Part shown: piece by piece, positions 26,295 through 35,739 of the stretch
Layout: every line of letters starts with the position of its first letter
Position numbering within the stretch: position 1 is the first letter of the stretch
From: Clostridia bacterium
GTDB taxonomy: Bacteria > Bacillota > Clostridia > Christensenellales > Aristaeellaceae
DNA length: 64,000 nt
Assembly: GCA_017397895.1 (NCBI GenBank)
Contig: JAFQHP010000010.1
Span: 1 to 64,000 of the forward strand
Reading direction: 5' to 3'
Notes under the pieces: generated by a model
What the model saw: the letters and a program-made list of their open reading frames with translations, nothing else
What the model was told of the DNA's origin: nothing
Databases searched by the model: none
Program-made: the position numbers and the translations under genes

Positions 26295-26323
26295 TTGTGT
26301 TCTTAACACTTTTGTAATATAAT
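26295..26323 (+). promoter_or_regulatory. Promoter of the SH3/PepSY gene
   Basis: TTGTGT (26295-26300), 17 bp, TATAAT (26318-26323). Confidence 0.55.
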
Positions 26324-26354
26324 GACAGTAGTGAAAAATACAGGAGGTGCTCTG

Positions 26355-28478
26355 ATGAAACGATGGCTTTGTGCAGCGCTGGCTGTGGCGCTTGTGTTCA
26401 CATCATCCTGTGCCCTGGCGGAACGTGCCCAGGTGCAAACCCCAGGGGGCTGGCTGAATATGCGGGCCAAGCCCGATACCAAGGCGGCACCGCTGAAAAG
26501 AGTACCCAACCACGCCGTTGTCACCTTCCTGGAACAAACAGACGATACCTGGAGCCATATATCTTATCAGGGCGTGGACGGCTATGTGCAAACCGCCTTT
26601 CTGAATTTGACCAAAACCGCCGAAGGCAAGGAGATATACCCTGACGGCAATGGCACGGTATATGTGCGCAAAACCGCTTCCGGTAACGGTGAAATCATCG
26701 CCGCCCTTCCCCTCCGTCAGCCCCTGACCATCCTGAAGGTGGATGATGAATGGACGCAGGTTTCCTGTACCGATACAGAGGGCAAGAAAATCACCGGCTA
26801 TATCCTTACCGACCGCATTGACGAGCAATACACCACGCCCCAGACACAGGTTCTCTTCCTGAAAGAGATGGGCATCACCCGCAGCAAACAAACGCTGTAT
26901 GAACACCCCAGCAAATCCTCCCAAACCGTGGCCACCCTTCCCAAGGGCCAGCCCGTTCAGGTGTGGTACATTGACGGCGACTGGTGCCAGGTGGAAGTGG
27001 ATTTCATCACAAGCGGCTATCTGCCCACCTCCGCCGTGACACTGACCGGCGAAGACGATTGGGAAACAGAAAACCACCTGCTTTCCTATACTGCCACCTA
27101 TTACCTGTGCACGGTGCCATCCGGCAGCCTGCCTGTTTATGCCGAGCCTACCGGCAAGCTGGACGCTGACCTGAGAATGACCATTCCTGTAGATCCTGAT
27201 GAAAAGCTGCCCGTTGTGCAGCACGCCTATCAAAGCCATGGTGCCGCCTGGGCCCAGGTGATCTGCAACGGGGAGGTGCACTGGACGCCCACTTCCTCCA
27301 TTTCCGTTTCCGACGAAACCGATACCATGTATTACGAGCGCGCTGTGCCCCGCTTCACCCGGGGCACGGTGTATGCCGGCGAAAACGGCACCAGGCTTTA
27401 CGCCGCCGGCAGCCGTTTCTCCAAAGTGCTGGCCACCATTCCCGCCGGCACCGAACTGGACGGCGACCTGCGGGACAGCTGCATTTCCGTTAACTATAAG
27501 GGCCAGCATGGCTATGTATTTTATGATGAAGTGATTTGCGGCCTGGCTCAGTACGTGGCATCGGAAGACAACTGGTGTTTCTGGGAGCACATGGATGCCC
27601 CGGCCCCCACGCCTGCTCCTGTGCCCACGCCGCTTCCGGATGAGAGCAACCATATTTCCGCGGCCGAAGCCCGCTCTCTGGCCGATGCGGCGCTGAAAAA
27701 AGCCTACCAGGCGAAAAACACGGACAAAATGCAAGTAAACAGCGACAAAGTCCTGTCCAAGCGGGGCAGCACCGACCCCGTGTACGAATTTGCCTATTTC
27801 CAGAACGGCAAATATATGTACAATGTGCTCATCAATGCCGTTAGCGGCAAAACGGAATTCACTGCCGATTACACCGGCTTTGGCCAGACCCTGTCCTATG
27901 CCACAGAAAAGCCGAAAAAAAGCACCGCAGTTGACGGAGAAATCTCGGCCGCCAAAGCCCGCAGCCTGGCCGACCAGAAGCTGCTCAGTACCTACGGCGG
28001 TTTTGATAATCACAGCTATAAAGTGGTGAACGAGCGGTTTGAGAATATGAAGGGCTATAGCGAACCGGTTTTCCGCATCAATTACTGGGCCGGGGAAGAA
28101 TTTGCCTACACCTGTGTGGTCAGCGCCAGGAAGGGCACCGTGCTCTACCACACCGATATGTGGGACAGCGCCAATACCGAACTGGACTGGTCCACCCCCA
28201 CCCCTGCCCCGGTGTATGAATCCACCGTGGATATCGGAAAAGAAAAAGCCCTCAGCCTGGCCAAAGCGGCCCTTGCCGGTAAATATCCGGATTTTGACGC
28301 CGGCGCCATCACCCGCACCGACTGCACCCTCCACACCGACCAAGGCCACCTGGAGCTGCCCTATTACTACATCACCTTCTTTGTAACCCCCAGTGAATTT
28401 TACAGCTGCGCCGTGCACGCCTACACCGGCAAAATTCTGGAAACCTTCGGTATGCTGCCCGGCGAAGGCAACGGCTGA
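26355..28478 (+). CDS. Secreted multi-SH3-domain protein with PepSY-like repeats
   Basis: 707 residues. Signal peptide to about ALA-ERA. Several bacterial SH3-type modules follow: GGWLNMRAKPDTKAAPLKRV, GTVYVRKTASGNGEIIAALP and later more diverged ones to about residue 410. A Pro-rich linker (APTPAPVPTPLP) leads to three PepSY-like repeats, each opening with an SxxxARSLA-type helix (ISAAEARSLADAAL, ISAAKARSLADQKL, IGKEKALSLAKAAL). Likely wall-associated; PepSY modules often inhibit or bind proteases. Start ATG 26355 lies behind AGGAGGT. Monocistronic. Confidence 0.82.
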   Translation: MKRWLCAALAVALVFTSSCALAERAQVQTPGGWLNMRAKPDTKAAPLKRVPNHAVVTFLEQTDDTWSHISYQGVDGYVQTAFLNLTKTAEGKEIYPDGNGTVYVRKTASGNGEIIAALPLRQPLTILKVDDEWTQVSCTDTEGKKITGYILTDRIDEQYTTPQTQVLFLKEMGITRSKQTLYEHPSKSSQTVATLPKGQPVQVWYIDGDWCQVEVDFITSGYLPTSAVTLTGEDDWETENHLLSYTATYYLCTVPSGSLPVYAEPTGKLDADLRMTIPVDPDEKLPVVQHAYQSHGAAWAQVICNGEVHWTPTSSISVSDETDTMYYERAVPRFTRGTVYAGENGTRLYAAGSRFSKVLATIPAGTELDGDLRDSCISVNYKGQHGYVFYDEVICGLAQYVASEDNWCFWEHMDAPAPTPAPVPTPLPDESNHISAAEARSLADAALKKAYQAKNTDKMQVNSDKVLSKRGSTDPVYEFAYFQNGKYMYNVLINAVSGKTEFTADYTGFGQTLSYATEKPKKSTAVDGEISAAKARSLADQKLLSTYGGFDNHSYKVVNERFENMKGYSEPVFRINYWAGEEFAYTCVVSARKGTVLYHTDMWDSANTELDWSTPTPAPVYESTVDIGKEKALSLAKAALAGKYPDFDAGAITRTDCTLHTDQGHLELPYYYITFFVTPSEFYSCAVHAYTGKILETFGMLPGEGNG

Positions 28479-28483
28479 ACAGA

Positions 28484-28513
28484 AAAAGAGCTGCTTTATC
28501 GCAGCCTTTTTTT
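28484..28513. terminator. Shared bidirectional terminator
   Basis: AAAAAG(A)GCTGC-TTTATC-GCAGCCTTTTT between the convergent SH3/PepSY and rlmH genes. Confidence 0.75.
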
Positions 28514-28988
28514 ACTTATGATATTTTTCCCCGGCGTTGATCTTGCAGCCCCGGTAAATCTGCTCCAGCAGCAGCACCCGGGCCAACTGGTGCGGGAACG
28601 TCATTTTGGACAGGGACAGGGTATCATCCGCCCGCTGTAAAACCGCCCCGGACAGCCCCAGGGAACCGCCGATGACAAACACCTGCCGGCCGCCCCGCAT
28701 ATCCCCCCGGCGCAGCTTTTCGGCAAACTGCTCGCTGGTAAACTGGGGGGCGTTGATGCACATGGCGGTCACATGATCTCCCGAACGCAGGGAACGCAGG
28801 ATGCTCTCCCCTTCTTTGTCCATAATCTTCTGCCGGTCGGCATCGGATGCGTTCTGGGGCTCCGGCAGATCCGGCAGCTCCACCACTTCCATTTTTCCGT
28901 ACCGGGACAGGCGCTTGAGGTATTCCTCCGCCGCCCCGGCGTAAAATTTTTCTCTCAGCTTTCCCACGCACACAATGGCGGCGTTCAT
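28512..28988 (-). CDS. rlmH: 23S rRNA (pseudouridine1915-N3)-methyltransferase RlmH
   Basis: 158-residue SPOUT methyltransferase acting on helix 69 of 23S rRNA in 70S ribosomes. Starts MNAAIVCVGKLREKFY and carries the knot region VFVIGGSLGLS and the C-terminal LSLSKMTFPHQLARVLLLEQ. ATG 28988 overlaps the HAD gene stop by 4 bp (ATGA). Last gene of the leftward six-gene operon. Confidence 0.95.
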   Translation of the reverse strand: MNAAIVCVGKLREKFYAGAAEEYLKRLSRYGKMEVVELPDLPEPQNASDADRQKIMDKEGESILRSLRSGDHVTAMCINAPQFTSEQFAEKLRRGDMRGGRQVFVIGGSLGLSGAVLQRADDTLSLSKMTFPHQLARVLLLEQIYRGCKINAGEKYHK

Positions 28989-29632
28989 TTCTTCATCAGC
29001 TCCATCACCGCATTCAAATCCGGCAGCACATGATCCACAAAGGGGGAAAGTTCTTCCGTGTAAGGCAACTGGTCCGGCACCATGCACACCTGCATGCCTG
29101 CCGCCCGTCCCGCCTTCACGCCGTTATAGCTGTCCTCCAGCACCAAACATTCCGCCGGTTTCACCCCTAGCCTTTCCGCCGCCAGCAAAAACACGTCCGG
29201 CGCAGGCTTGGAGGGTATGCCGCTTGCGGAGATCAACTCCCGGAAAAAGCCGGTCACCTGCACACTGTCCAGGTACGTGCGGATAGTTTCCATGCGGCTG
29301 GAAGAGGCCACGGCGGCGGGAATACCCGCTGCCTGCAGGTATTGCAGAAGCGGCATCGCGCCTTTTTTCAGGGGAATTTCCCCCCTCAGCGCCTTTTCAT
29401 GCATGATGGAAAGGAAATCCCGAAACAACCTGTCCGTATCCAGATGGGGCCAGAAGGTGTGGTACAGGTCACTGGAAGCCTTGGCTGTAATGCCAATGCA
29501 CCGGCGCACAATCTCCGCCGGGATCTCCACCCCCTGCAGCCTGGCACTTTCCCGGATGCCCTCAACGCCCAGCCCTTCGCTGTCCATCAGAAGGCCGTCC
29601 ATATCAAAAATCACAGCATGGATGTTATTCAT
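28985..29632 (-). CDS. HAD-superfamily phosphatase / beta-phosphoglucomutase-like
   Basis: 215 residues. Motif I FDMDGLLMDSEG (Asp nucleophile and general acid), a cap domain, motif II ASSSR, a lysine region near SKPAPDVFLLAAERLG, and VLEDSYNGVKAGRAAG as motif IV. Subfamily IA phosphatase or phosphoglucomutase; the substrate is not readable. Start ATG 29632 lies 8 bp inside the upstream LCP gene, implying coupling. Confidence 0.88.
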   Translation of the reverse strand: MNNIHAVIFDMDGLLMDSEGLGVEGIRESARLQGVEIPAEIVRRCIGITAKASSDLYHTFWPHLDTDRLFRDFLSIMHEKALRGEIPLKKGAMPLLQYLQAAGIPAAVASSSRMETIRTYLDSVQVTGFFRELISASGIPSKPAPDVFLLAAERLGVKPAECLVLEDSYNGVKAGRAAGMQVCMVPDQLPYTEELSPFVDHVLPDLNAVMELMKK

Positions 29633-30581
29633 CTTCCACCACCACAAAGGGGTCAATCAGGAATTCGTGCAGGGCTTCCCGGTTTTTGATATAGTCAATC
29701 TGCTGGGTGGCCATGCCGGAAACAGGCATGGGCTCAAAAGTACCGTCAATGGGCATACGGATGGATTCGATTTTTGTACCCTTCATTTCAAGGGCCAGGT
29801 TCAGGGCGTCGGCAATATCCGCAGCGGACATATTGGTCAGCACCGTGTTTTCCAGCACCACATCCAGCAGCGCCACCGCCTCGTCATAGGTGATATCCTT
29901 CAGGCTGTCGGCAATGGTGGTAAGCACGGTGCGGGCACGGCGGGTGCGGCCCACGTCCTGGGTCTCCCCGTCAATATTGGCCACCTTCCGTATCCGCATA
30001 TAGATCACCGCAGCATGGCCGGTGAAATGGTATGTGCCTGCCCCGGAAAGGGCGGGCGTGGTGGAGGAAGCGGAAAGGGGATAATTGCGCAGGTAATTGG
30101 CCTCCCGGGCCGTCACCTCAATATCCACGCCGCCAATGGCATCGATAATATTTTCCACCTGGCGGAAATCCACCACGATGTACTTTTCGATTTCCAGGTC
30201 AAAATGGGTGTTGAGGGTGGTGATCAGGGCTTCAATGCCGCCCTTATCCCGGCCGAAGTAATCCAGGATGTTATTGAGGCGGCCAAAGTCCCCGTCCGGG
30301 CGCTGGATGAGCATATCCCGGATGAAGCTGGTGAGCATCACCCGGCCGGCATATTCATCCACCGTCACCAGGATCATGCCGTCTGTGTGGTTGCCGCTCT
30401 TTTTCAAATCCGCCGCCCAGGAATCGATACAGATGAGCATATAGTGATGGATGCCCTTGGGGGTGGGGGTAATTTCTTCCGGGCTCAGCACCGGAATGGG
30501 GTTGGGTTCTTCTGCCATAGCCTGAGGCAATGCGCCAAACAGGCACACCGCCGCCATCATCAACGCAAGGAAACGCTTCAT
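29625..30581 (-). CDS. LytR-CpsA-Psr (LCP) family protein
   Basis: 318 residues. Signal peptide cleaved near AMA-EEP rather than the usual retained N-terminal anchor. The LCP core carries the conserved basic/acidic pattern: HTDGMILVTVDEYAGRVMLT, SFIRDMLIQRP, GRLNNILDYFGRDKGG, VDFRQVENIIDAIGGVDIEV and RIRKVANIDGETQDVGRTRR. LCP enzymes transfer undecaprenyl-linked glycopolymers to peptidoglycan outside the membrane. Overlaps the dCMP deaminase gene by 4 bp. Confidence 0.9.
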   Translation of the reverse strand: MKRFLALMMAAVCLFGALPQAMAEEPNPIPVLSPEEITPTPKGIHHYMLICIDSWAADLKKSGNHTDGMILVTVDEYAGRVMLTSFIRDMLIQRPDGDFGRLNNILDYFGRDKGGIEALITTLNTHFDLEIEKYIVVDFRQVENIIDAIGGVDIEVTAREANYLRNYPLSASSTTPALSGAGTYHFTGHAAVIYMRIRKVANIDGETQDVGRTRRARTVLTTIADSLKDITYDEAVALLDVVLENTVLTNMSAADIADALNLALEMKGTKIESIRMPIDGTFEPMPVSGMATQQIDYIKNREALHEFLIDPFVVVEDE

Positions 30582-31036
30582 GCTTCTTCCTCCACATACT
30601 TTTCCAGCACCACGCCGGTTTCTGCAAAAATCTCCAGGGAGAACGCGTCCGGGTAACCCTGTTCGTATACCACCCGCCGGATGCCGGTATTGACGATCAT
30701 CTTGGCGCAGACGGAGCAGGGCTGATGGGTGCAGTACAGCGTGGCACCGTCAATGCTGATGCCCAGCTTGGCCGCCTGCAGAATGGCATTCTCCTCCGCA
30801 TGGGCGGCATAGCACACTTCGTGCCGGGTGCCGCTTTCAATGCCCAGCTTCCGGCGCAGGCATTCGCCCTTTTCACGGCAGGTTTTCATGCCGGCGGGAG
30901 CGCCGTTGTAGCCGGTGGTCATCACCCGCTTATCCTTCACAATCACAGCGCCGATGGCCCGGCCGGGGGTGTAGCAGCTGGTCCAGGTAGCCACCAGCCG
31001 CGCCATTTCCATAAAACGCTTATCCCACTTGTTCAT
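30578..31036 (-). CDS. Deoxycytidylate (dCMP) deaminase, ComEB-like
   Basis: 152-residue zinc deaminase converting dCMP to dUMP for thymidylate synthesis. Zinc ligands and catalytic Glu: His79-Ala-Glu81 and PCSVC with Cys107 and Cys110. The extra cysteine-containing segment TCREKGECLRR is typical of dCMP deaminases. Starts 4 bp after mtnN. Confidence 0.92.
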   Translation of the reverse strand: MNKWDKRFMEMARLVATWTSCYTPGRAIGAVIVKDKRVMTTGYNGAPAGMKTCREKGECLRRKLGIESGTRHEVCYAAHAEENAILQAAKLGISIDGATLYCTHQPCSVCAKMIVNTGIRRVVYEQGYPDAFSLEIFAETGVVLEKYVEEEA

Positions 31037-31040
31037 TTGT

Positions 31041-31730
31041 TCACATCTCCCAATCTTTCACAAATTCGCAGATCAGCCGGGCAGAATTGCGGGCCGCTTC
31101 CTGCATGTTCAAAAGGTATTCCCGTCCGGTATCATGGGTTTCGTCGGAAATGCCCCGGTATTCGCCGAAGGGCACCTGCATTTCATAGCAGGCCTGGGCA
31201 ATGGCGCCGCCCTCCATATCGCAGCAGGCTGCGCCAAACTGCTCCGCCAGAGCATATTTCTTTTCCAGGGAAGCCACAAACTGATCGCCGGTTGCGGCAT
31301 TGGCCCGCAGGGGGGCATAGCCCAGCTTTTCCGCCGCCCAGATCAGTTTTTCCGTTACGCTTTCATCCGTGGGGATATACACCATATTGATGCCGGAAAT
31401 AAGGCCCATAGGGTCCCCCACCGGGGTGGTGTCCATATCGTGCTGCACGGCGGCATTGGCCACCACGATATCGCCGATTTTCAGTTCATCCCGCAGGGCG
31501 CCTGCCACGCCGATATTCACAATCACTTCCGGCTCATATTTCAAAATCATGCTCTGGGCGCACATGGCGGCATGCACCTTGCCCACGCCGCACCGGCCCA
31601 CCGCACATTCCTTGCCAAACAGCCTGCCGGTATAAAAACGGGCAAAGCCGATCTTTTCTTCCTTTACGTCCTGCATCTGCTCTGTCAGAAGCTGCACTTC
31701 CGCATCCATGGCGCCAATAATGCCGATCAT
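31041..31730 (-). CDS. mtnN: 5'-methylthioadenosine/S-adenosylhomocysteine nucleosidase
   Basis: 229-residue nucleosidase releasing adenine from MTA and SAH. Starts MIGIIGAMDAEVQLL, with GVGKVHAAMCAQ, VNIGVAGALRDELKIGDIV and the catalytic region CCDMEGGAIAQACYEMQVPF. I start at ATG 31730 behind GGGAG, dropping six upstream residues. Together with luxS at 57.8-58.3 kb it completes SAH to S-ribosylhomocysteine to homocysteine plus the AI-2 precursor. Confidence 0.95.
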   Translation of the reverse strand: MIGIIGAMDAEVQLLTEQMQDVKEEKIGFARFYTGRLFGKECAVGRCGVGKVHAAMCAQSMILKYEPEVIVNIGVAGALRDELKIGDIVVANAAVQHDMDTTPVGDPMGLISGINMVYIPTDESVTEKLIWAAEKLGYAPLRANAATGDQFVASLEKKYALAEQFGAACCDMEGGAIAQACYEMQVPFGEYRGISDETHDTGREYLLNMQEAARNSARLICEFVKDWEM

Positions 31731-31744
31731 ATTTCTCGCTCCCG

Positions 31745-32641
31745 TCAAATTCTGTCGTAATAATGCAAAAGGTTTTCCCCGGCAATGCCCGTGATTGTTT
31801 TTTCATCCAGGCCCCGCCTGCGAAGGGCATTCAGAAGAGCCGGGAAATCCTGGGGGCCTGAAAGCCCCGCCGGCTTCATTTCGATGCCGTCAAAATCGCT
31901 GCCAAAGCCAATCTTGCCTTCGCCGCCCATCTCCAGCATGTGAATCACATGATCGCACACGTCCCGGATATCCGCCTTTTCATCCCGGCGCAGGAAAGCG
32001 GGGTAAAAATTCACCCCCACATACCCGCCGGCGGAAAAAAGGGCCCTCAGCTGGTCGTCGGTCAGGTTCCGGGTATGGTCGCACAGCTTGCGGCAGCAGG
32101 AATGGCTGGCCAGGGGCACAACGCCCATTTCCAGCAATTCATAAAAGCCGCCCTCATTCAGGTGGGATACATCCACCGCCATTTTCAGCCGCTGCATTTC
32201 CCGCACCGCTTCCCGGCCAAAGGGCTTCAGGCCGGAGGATGCGTCCTTGCAGGCCGGGGTGGCTACGCAGTTTTCATAGTTCCAGGTGAGGGCCGCCATG
32301 CGCACGCCTTGCTTTCGCCAGTCATAGAGCATTTCCCCATGGCCGTCCAGCAGGTCGCACCCTTCCACGGACAGCATGAAGGCAGTATCCCCTTCCTTTG
32401 CTTCCCTCAGTTCATCCACCTGACGGAAGCCGGCAGCTTTCAATTCTTCCTTCTTCTGCAGCATCCGGTCAAAGGCAATGCGGATGGATTTCAGATCGCT
32501 CCTGCCCACGAACATGGCCATTGTCTGCACGGTTACGCCGCCCTGAAGCAGCTTTTCCTTGGTCACATCCATTTCCTCCCCCTCCCCATAGGGAAAGCAC
32601 AGGCGGAACAGGGTATCGGCATGGGTATCAAAAAGCAGCAT
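31745..32641 (-). CDS. Membrane dipeptidase (peptidase family M19)
   Basis: 298-residue dinuclear zinc dipeptidase of the renal-dipeptidase family. HADT (first HxD), MLSVEGCD (bridging Glu), VDVSHLNEGGFYE, ASHSCCRKLCDHTRNL, and GSDFDGIE near the C-terminus are all family signatures. ATG 32641 is chosen because AAAGGAGG lies 7 nt upstream; an in-frame TTG one codon earlier is less well placed. First gene of the leftward operon down to rlmH. Confidence 0.94.
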   Translation of the reverse strand: MLLFDTHADTLFRLCFPYGEGEEMDVTKEKLLQGGVTVQTMAMFVGRSDLKSIRIAFDRMLQKKEELKAAGFRQVDELREAKEGDTAFMLSVEGCDLLDGHGEMLYDWRKQGVRMAALTWNYENCVATPACKDASSGLKPFGREAVREMQRLKMAVDVSHLNEGGFYELLEMGVVPLASHSCCRKLCDHTRNLTDDQLRALFSAGGYVGVNFYPAFLRRDEKADIRDVCDHVIHMLEMGGEGKIGFGSDFDGIEMKPAGLSGPQDFPALLNALRRRGLDEKTITGIAGENLLHYYDRI

Positions 32642-32670
32642 CAAAAAGCCTCCTTTCAGGCATACGCTTC

Positions 32671-32713
32671 ATTATAGCACAAAAATCCCCTGTCTACAAT
32701 GCGCAGACAGGGG
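32671..32713 (-). promoter_or_regulatory. Terminator of the 32.7-kb gene overlapping the next promoter
   Basis: On the minus strand CCCCTGTCT and AGACAGGGG (32705-32713 with 32687-32695), followed by TTTTTG, form a terminator. TTGTAG (32694-32699), 17 bp, TATAAT (32671-32676) forms the M19-rlmH promoter, with its -35 inside the terminator loop and stem. Confidence 0.7.
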
Positions 32714-32726
32714 AAGTACATCGCCT

Positions 32727-33779
32727 TCATTCACTTTTCTCCGCTGCATCCGCAATCATCAGGGATGCATAGGCGTCTGCCCCCATCTGGGTTTCCACCG
32801 CCCGGATGGTATACACGCCCTCCTCGCTGTAAACAGCCAGCACCCGGGCTCCCAGCGGCCCGTGACCTGCAGGGTATAGGCTGTTTTCTTCCACACATTC
32901 AAAGGCATACATACCGTCCGCCAGCTTTTCCACTTTATATTCGGCAATGCCGCCCTCCTGCTGATACCGGCGGGCTGTCGTTTCCGCCAGCACAGGCAGC
33001 AGGTCATCCATGGTCATATCCCTCTCCAGCATGAAGGAAAAATCCGCCTCCATGTGCTCCACGCTCATGTAGCCAAAGTCGTCGGAAAAAGCCTCGTACA
33101 GCCAGTACCCTTCGTCTTCGGTTTTCAGGGGCGCTTCGGGGAAGGTAAACTGCACCCTGCCCACTGTGACTGTTTCCGGCTGCCGGGGCGGCATTTCTTC
33201 CCAGGGCATCATGTAGTGCATGTCCTCCAGGGCCTGCAGATTGCTTTCATCCGCCTGCACCAGCATCACCGCCATCAGTTCGCCGTCCACATACCCCTTG
33301 CCCCGGTATTCCACCCCTTCCGCATCAGGATAGGCATAGGCAAATGATGCGCTTACCACATCCCTGCCGTCAATCACATCGGCCATCAGTTCCGGCTCGC
33401 CCACAATGCTGCCGTCATGAATACCCAGATAAAAAATGACCAGGTTCATCATTGCGTTCAACTGGTACTGGGCCATTTCTTCCCCGGGCCGCAGCTGCTG
33501 CATGGCTTCAATGGCCGGCGTCACATCCGCCAGATGCACCTGAAATTCCCCGTCCCGGGGGCCGTAGCCGGTCAGCTGTACTTTGTTTCGCCAGCCCAGG
33601 TACCCATTTTCTTCGATGTAATCCGCTTCCCGGAATACTTCGGGATACCCCGGCAGCACAAAGGACACCCGCCCGTAACAGGAACGGAAAAACTCGTCCG
33701 GGGCATAGCTTTCTTCCGCCACGGCTCCGCTGCAAAAAATCATCATCAGGCAAAGAAAAATGCAGAATACCTTTTTCAT
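32727..33779 (-). CDS. Secreted protein of unknown function
   Basis: 350 residues. Signal peptide ends near AVA-EES. The mature part seems to hold two similar alpha/beta units: SCYGRVSFVLPGYPEVFREA... and, after residue 200, TVGRVQFTFPEAPLKTEDEG.... Each starts with a short strand followed by F-x-x-P and a charged helix, which suggests an internal duplication. No motif I can name. Reads leftward, upstream of but separated by a terminator from the M19 operon. Confidence 0.75.
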   Translation of the reverse strand: MKKVFCIFLCLMMIFCSGAVAEESYAPDEFFRSCYGRVSFVLPGYPEVFREADYIEENGYLGWRNKVQLTGYGPRDGEFQVHLADVTPAIEAMQQLRPGEEMAQYQLNAMMNLVIFYLGIHDGSIVGEPELMADVIDGRDVVSASFAYAYPDAEGVEYRGKGYVDGELMAVMLVQADESNLQALEDMHYMMPWEEMPPRQPETVTVGRVQFTFPEAPLKTEDEGYWLYEAFSDDFGYMSVEHMEADFSFMLERDMTMDDLLPVLAETTARRYQQEGGIAEYKVEKLADGMYAFECVEENSLYPAGHGPLGARVLAVYSEEGVYTIRAVETQMGADAYASLMIADAAEKSE

Positions 33780-33945
33780 TGTATGTCCACCCTTCTTCCG
33801 GCATTTATTGGTATTATTCCATCTTTCTTTGCTTCTTCCTGCCGGAAAGGTATAAATTTACAATTGCTCCTGCGCCCTTTCATTTGTCTTCAAATCTTCA
33901 TAAATTTCCTTGTGTCAGAGGGTAGTATTTTTATGGAATATGTGC

Positions 33946-34072
33946 TATAATAAGTTAAGATTGGTTGAATATTGTTTCAGACGGCTGGATAACAACGGCT
34001 GAAGGATGAACATATAAATCAATACGATCGAGCATGCTATGTTTTTTTGTGATATATTGAAAGGAGATTCAG
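33946..34072 (+). promoter_or_regulatory. rnj promoter and about 115-nt leader
   Basis: Extended -10 element TGCTATAAT (TATAAT at 33946-33951) with no good -35. The transcribed leader to 34072 holds an AAAGGAG ribosome site but no structure I can name. The rest of the 33780-33945 gap shows nothing further. Confidence 0.5.
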
Positions 34073-35737
34073 ATGGCAAATACACCCAAATTGCGGATCA
34101 TCCCACTGGGCGGCGTAGACGAGATCGGCAAGAACATGACGGCCTTTGAATACGAAGACGACATCCTGATCGTAGACTGCGGTTCCATCTTCCCCAAAGA
34201 GGATATGCTGGGCATTGACCTGGTCATCCCCGATACCACCTATCTTGTTTCCAACCGGCACCGGGTGCGGGGCTATGTGTTTACCCACGGCCATGAAGAC
34301 CATATCGGCGCCACGCCCTATGTGCTTTCCCAGGTGCCCGCCCCCATTTACGGCACCAAGCTCACCCTGGCCCTGATCGACCTGAAGCTGCGGGAGCATC
34401 GTGTCAACGGCATCCCCTATCACGCCGTGCAGCCCCGGGATGAAGTGAAAATCGGCCAGTTTACGGTGAAGTTCATTAAAGTGAACCACTCCATTTCCGG
34501 CGCCTGCGCCCTGGCCATTTCCTGCCCCGCCGGCACTGTGGTACACTCCGGCGACTTTAAGATTGACTATACCCCCGTGGACGGCGAAGTGACTGACCTG
34601 TCCACCCTGGCCGCTGTGGGCGACAAGGGTGTATTGTGCCTGATGTGCGAAAGCACCAATATCGAACGCCCCGGCTACACCATGAGCGAACGCAAGATTG
34701 GCGAAACCTTCGTCAGCCAGTTCCGCAACGCCCGGGGCCGGGTGATCGTGGCCATGTTCTCCAGTAATATCAACCGTCTGCAGCAGGTGATCGACAGTGC
34801 CATCCGCTTTGGCCGCAAGGTGTGCTTTGTGGGCCGCAGCATGGTGAGCGTCAGCCGGGTAGCCATGCAGCTGGGGGAATTGGTGATCCCCGCCGGCTAC
34901 ACCGTGGAGCTGGACGATCTGGACAGCTACCCCGATGACGAGCTTCTGATCCTCACCACCGGCAGTCAGGGCGAACCCATGTCCGGCCTTACCCGCATGG
35001 CCTTCTCCGAACACCGGAAATTGCAGATCAAGCCCAGCGACAAGGTAATCATCTCTGCCACCCCCATCCCCGGCAACGAAAAATTCGTCTCCCGGGTGAT
35101 CAACCAATTGTACCGCTGCGGCGCTGAAGTGATTTACGAATCCATGGCGGAAGTGCACGTTTCCGGCCACGCCTGCCAGGAAGAAATCAAGCTGATGCAC
35201 ACCCTGGTGCGCCCCAAGTATTTTATCCCCATCCACGGTGAATACCGCATGCTCTGGCAGCATGCCGAGCTGGCCGAAACCCTGGGCATGGAGCGGCAGA
35301 ACATTGTGCTCCCTGCCGCCGGCCAGGTGATTGAAATGGGCGATGATTCCCTGTCCATCGCTGGCACGGTGCCGGTTGGCGAAGTGCTGGTGGACGGCCT
35401 TGGCATCGGCGATGTATCCAACATTGTGCTGCGGGATCGTAAGCACCTTTCCCAGGACGGCCTTATCATCGTGGCCATGGCGTTCGACCGCACCAACGGC
35501 ATCCTGGTCTCCGGCCCCGACGTGATCAGCCGCGGCTTTGTGTACGTCCGGGAAAATGAAGATATTATCGAATCCACAAGAGAAGTGGTGCGCGCCATCA
35601 TCGCCAGCTATGACCGCATTGAAGGCAGCGACTGGCCCAGCATCAAAAACCGCATCAAGGATGAGCTGCACCGCTTCATCTACGAAAAAATCAAGCGCAA
35701 CCCCATGATCCTGCCCATTATCGTGGACCTGGGCTAA
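34073..35737 (+). CDS. rnj: Ribonuclease J
   Basis: 554-residue metallo-beta-lactamase/beta-CASP nuclease, the main 5'-3' exo- and endoribonuclease of Gram-positives. HGHEDHIG is at residues 72-79. The beta-CASP region has SSNINRLQQVIDSA and TTGSQGEPMSGLTRMA; PIHGEYRM is at the C-terminal metal site. Length matches RNase J1/J2. Stand-alone gene with a long leader; its stop is 3 bp from the second dispersed repeat. Confidence 0.96.
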   Translation: MANTPKLRIIPLGGVDEIGKNMTAFEYEDDILIVDCGSIFPKEDMLGIDLVIPDTTYLVSNRHRVRGYVFTHGHEDHIGATPYVLSQVPAPIYGTKLTLALIDLKLREHRVNGIPYHAVQPRDEVKIGQFTVKFIKVNHSISGACALAISCPAGTVVHSGDFKIDYTPVDGEVTDLSTLAAVGDKGVLCLMCESTNIERPGYTMSERKIGETFVSQFRNARGRVIVAMFSSNINRLQQVIDSAIRFGRKVCFVGRSMVSVSRVAMQLGELVIPAGYTVELDDLDSYPDDELLILTTGSQGEPMSGLTRMAFSEHRKLQIKPSDKVIISATPIPGNEKFVSRVINQLYRCGAEVIYESMAEVHVSGHACQEEIKLMHTLVRPKYFIPIHGEYRMLWQHAELAETLGMERQNIVLPAAGQVIEMGDDSLSIAGTVPVGEVLVDGLGIGDVSNIVLRDRKHLSQDGLIIVAMAFDRTNGILVSGPDVISRGFVYVRENEDIIESTREVVRAIIASYDRIEGSDWPSIKNRIKDELHRFIYEKIKRNPMILPIIVDLG

Positions 35738-35739
35738 CC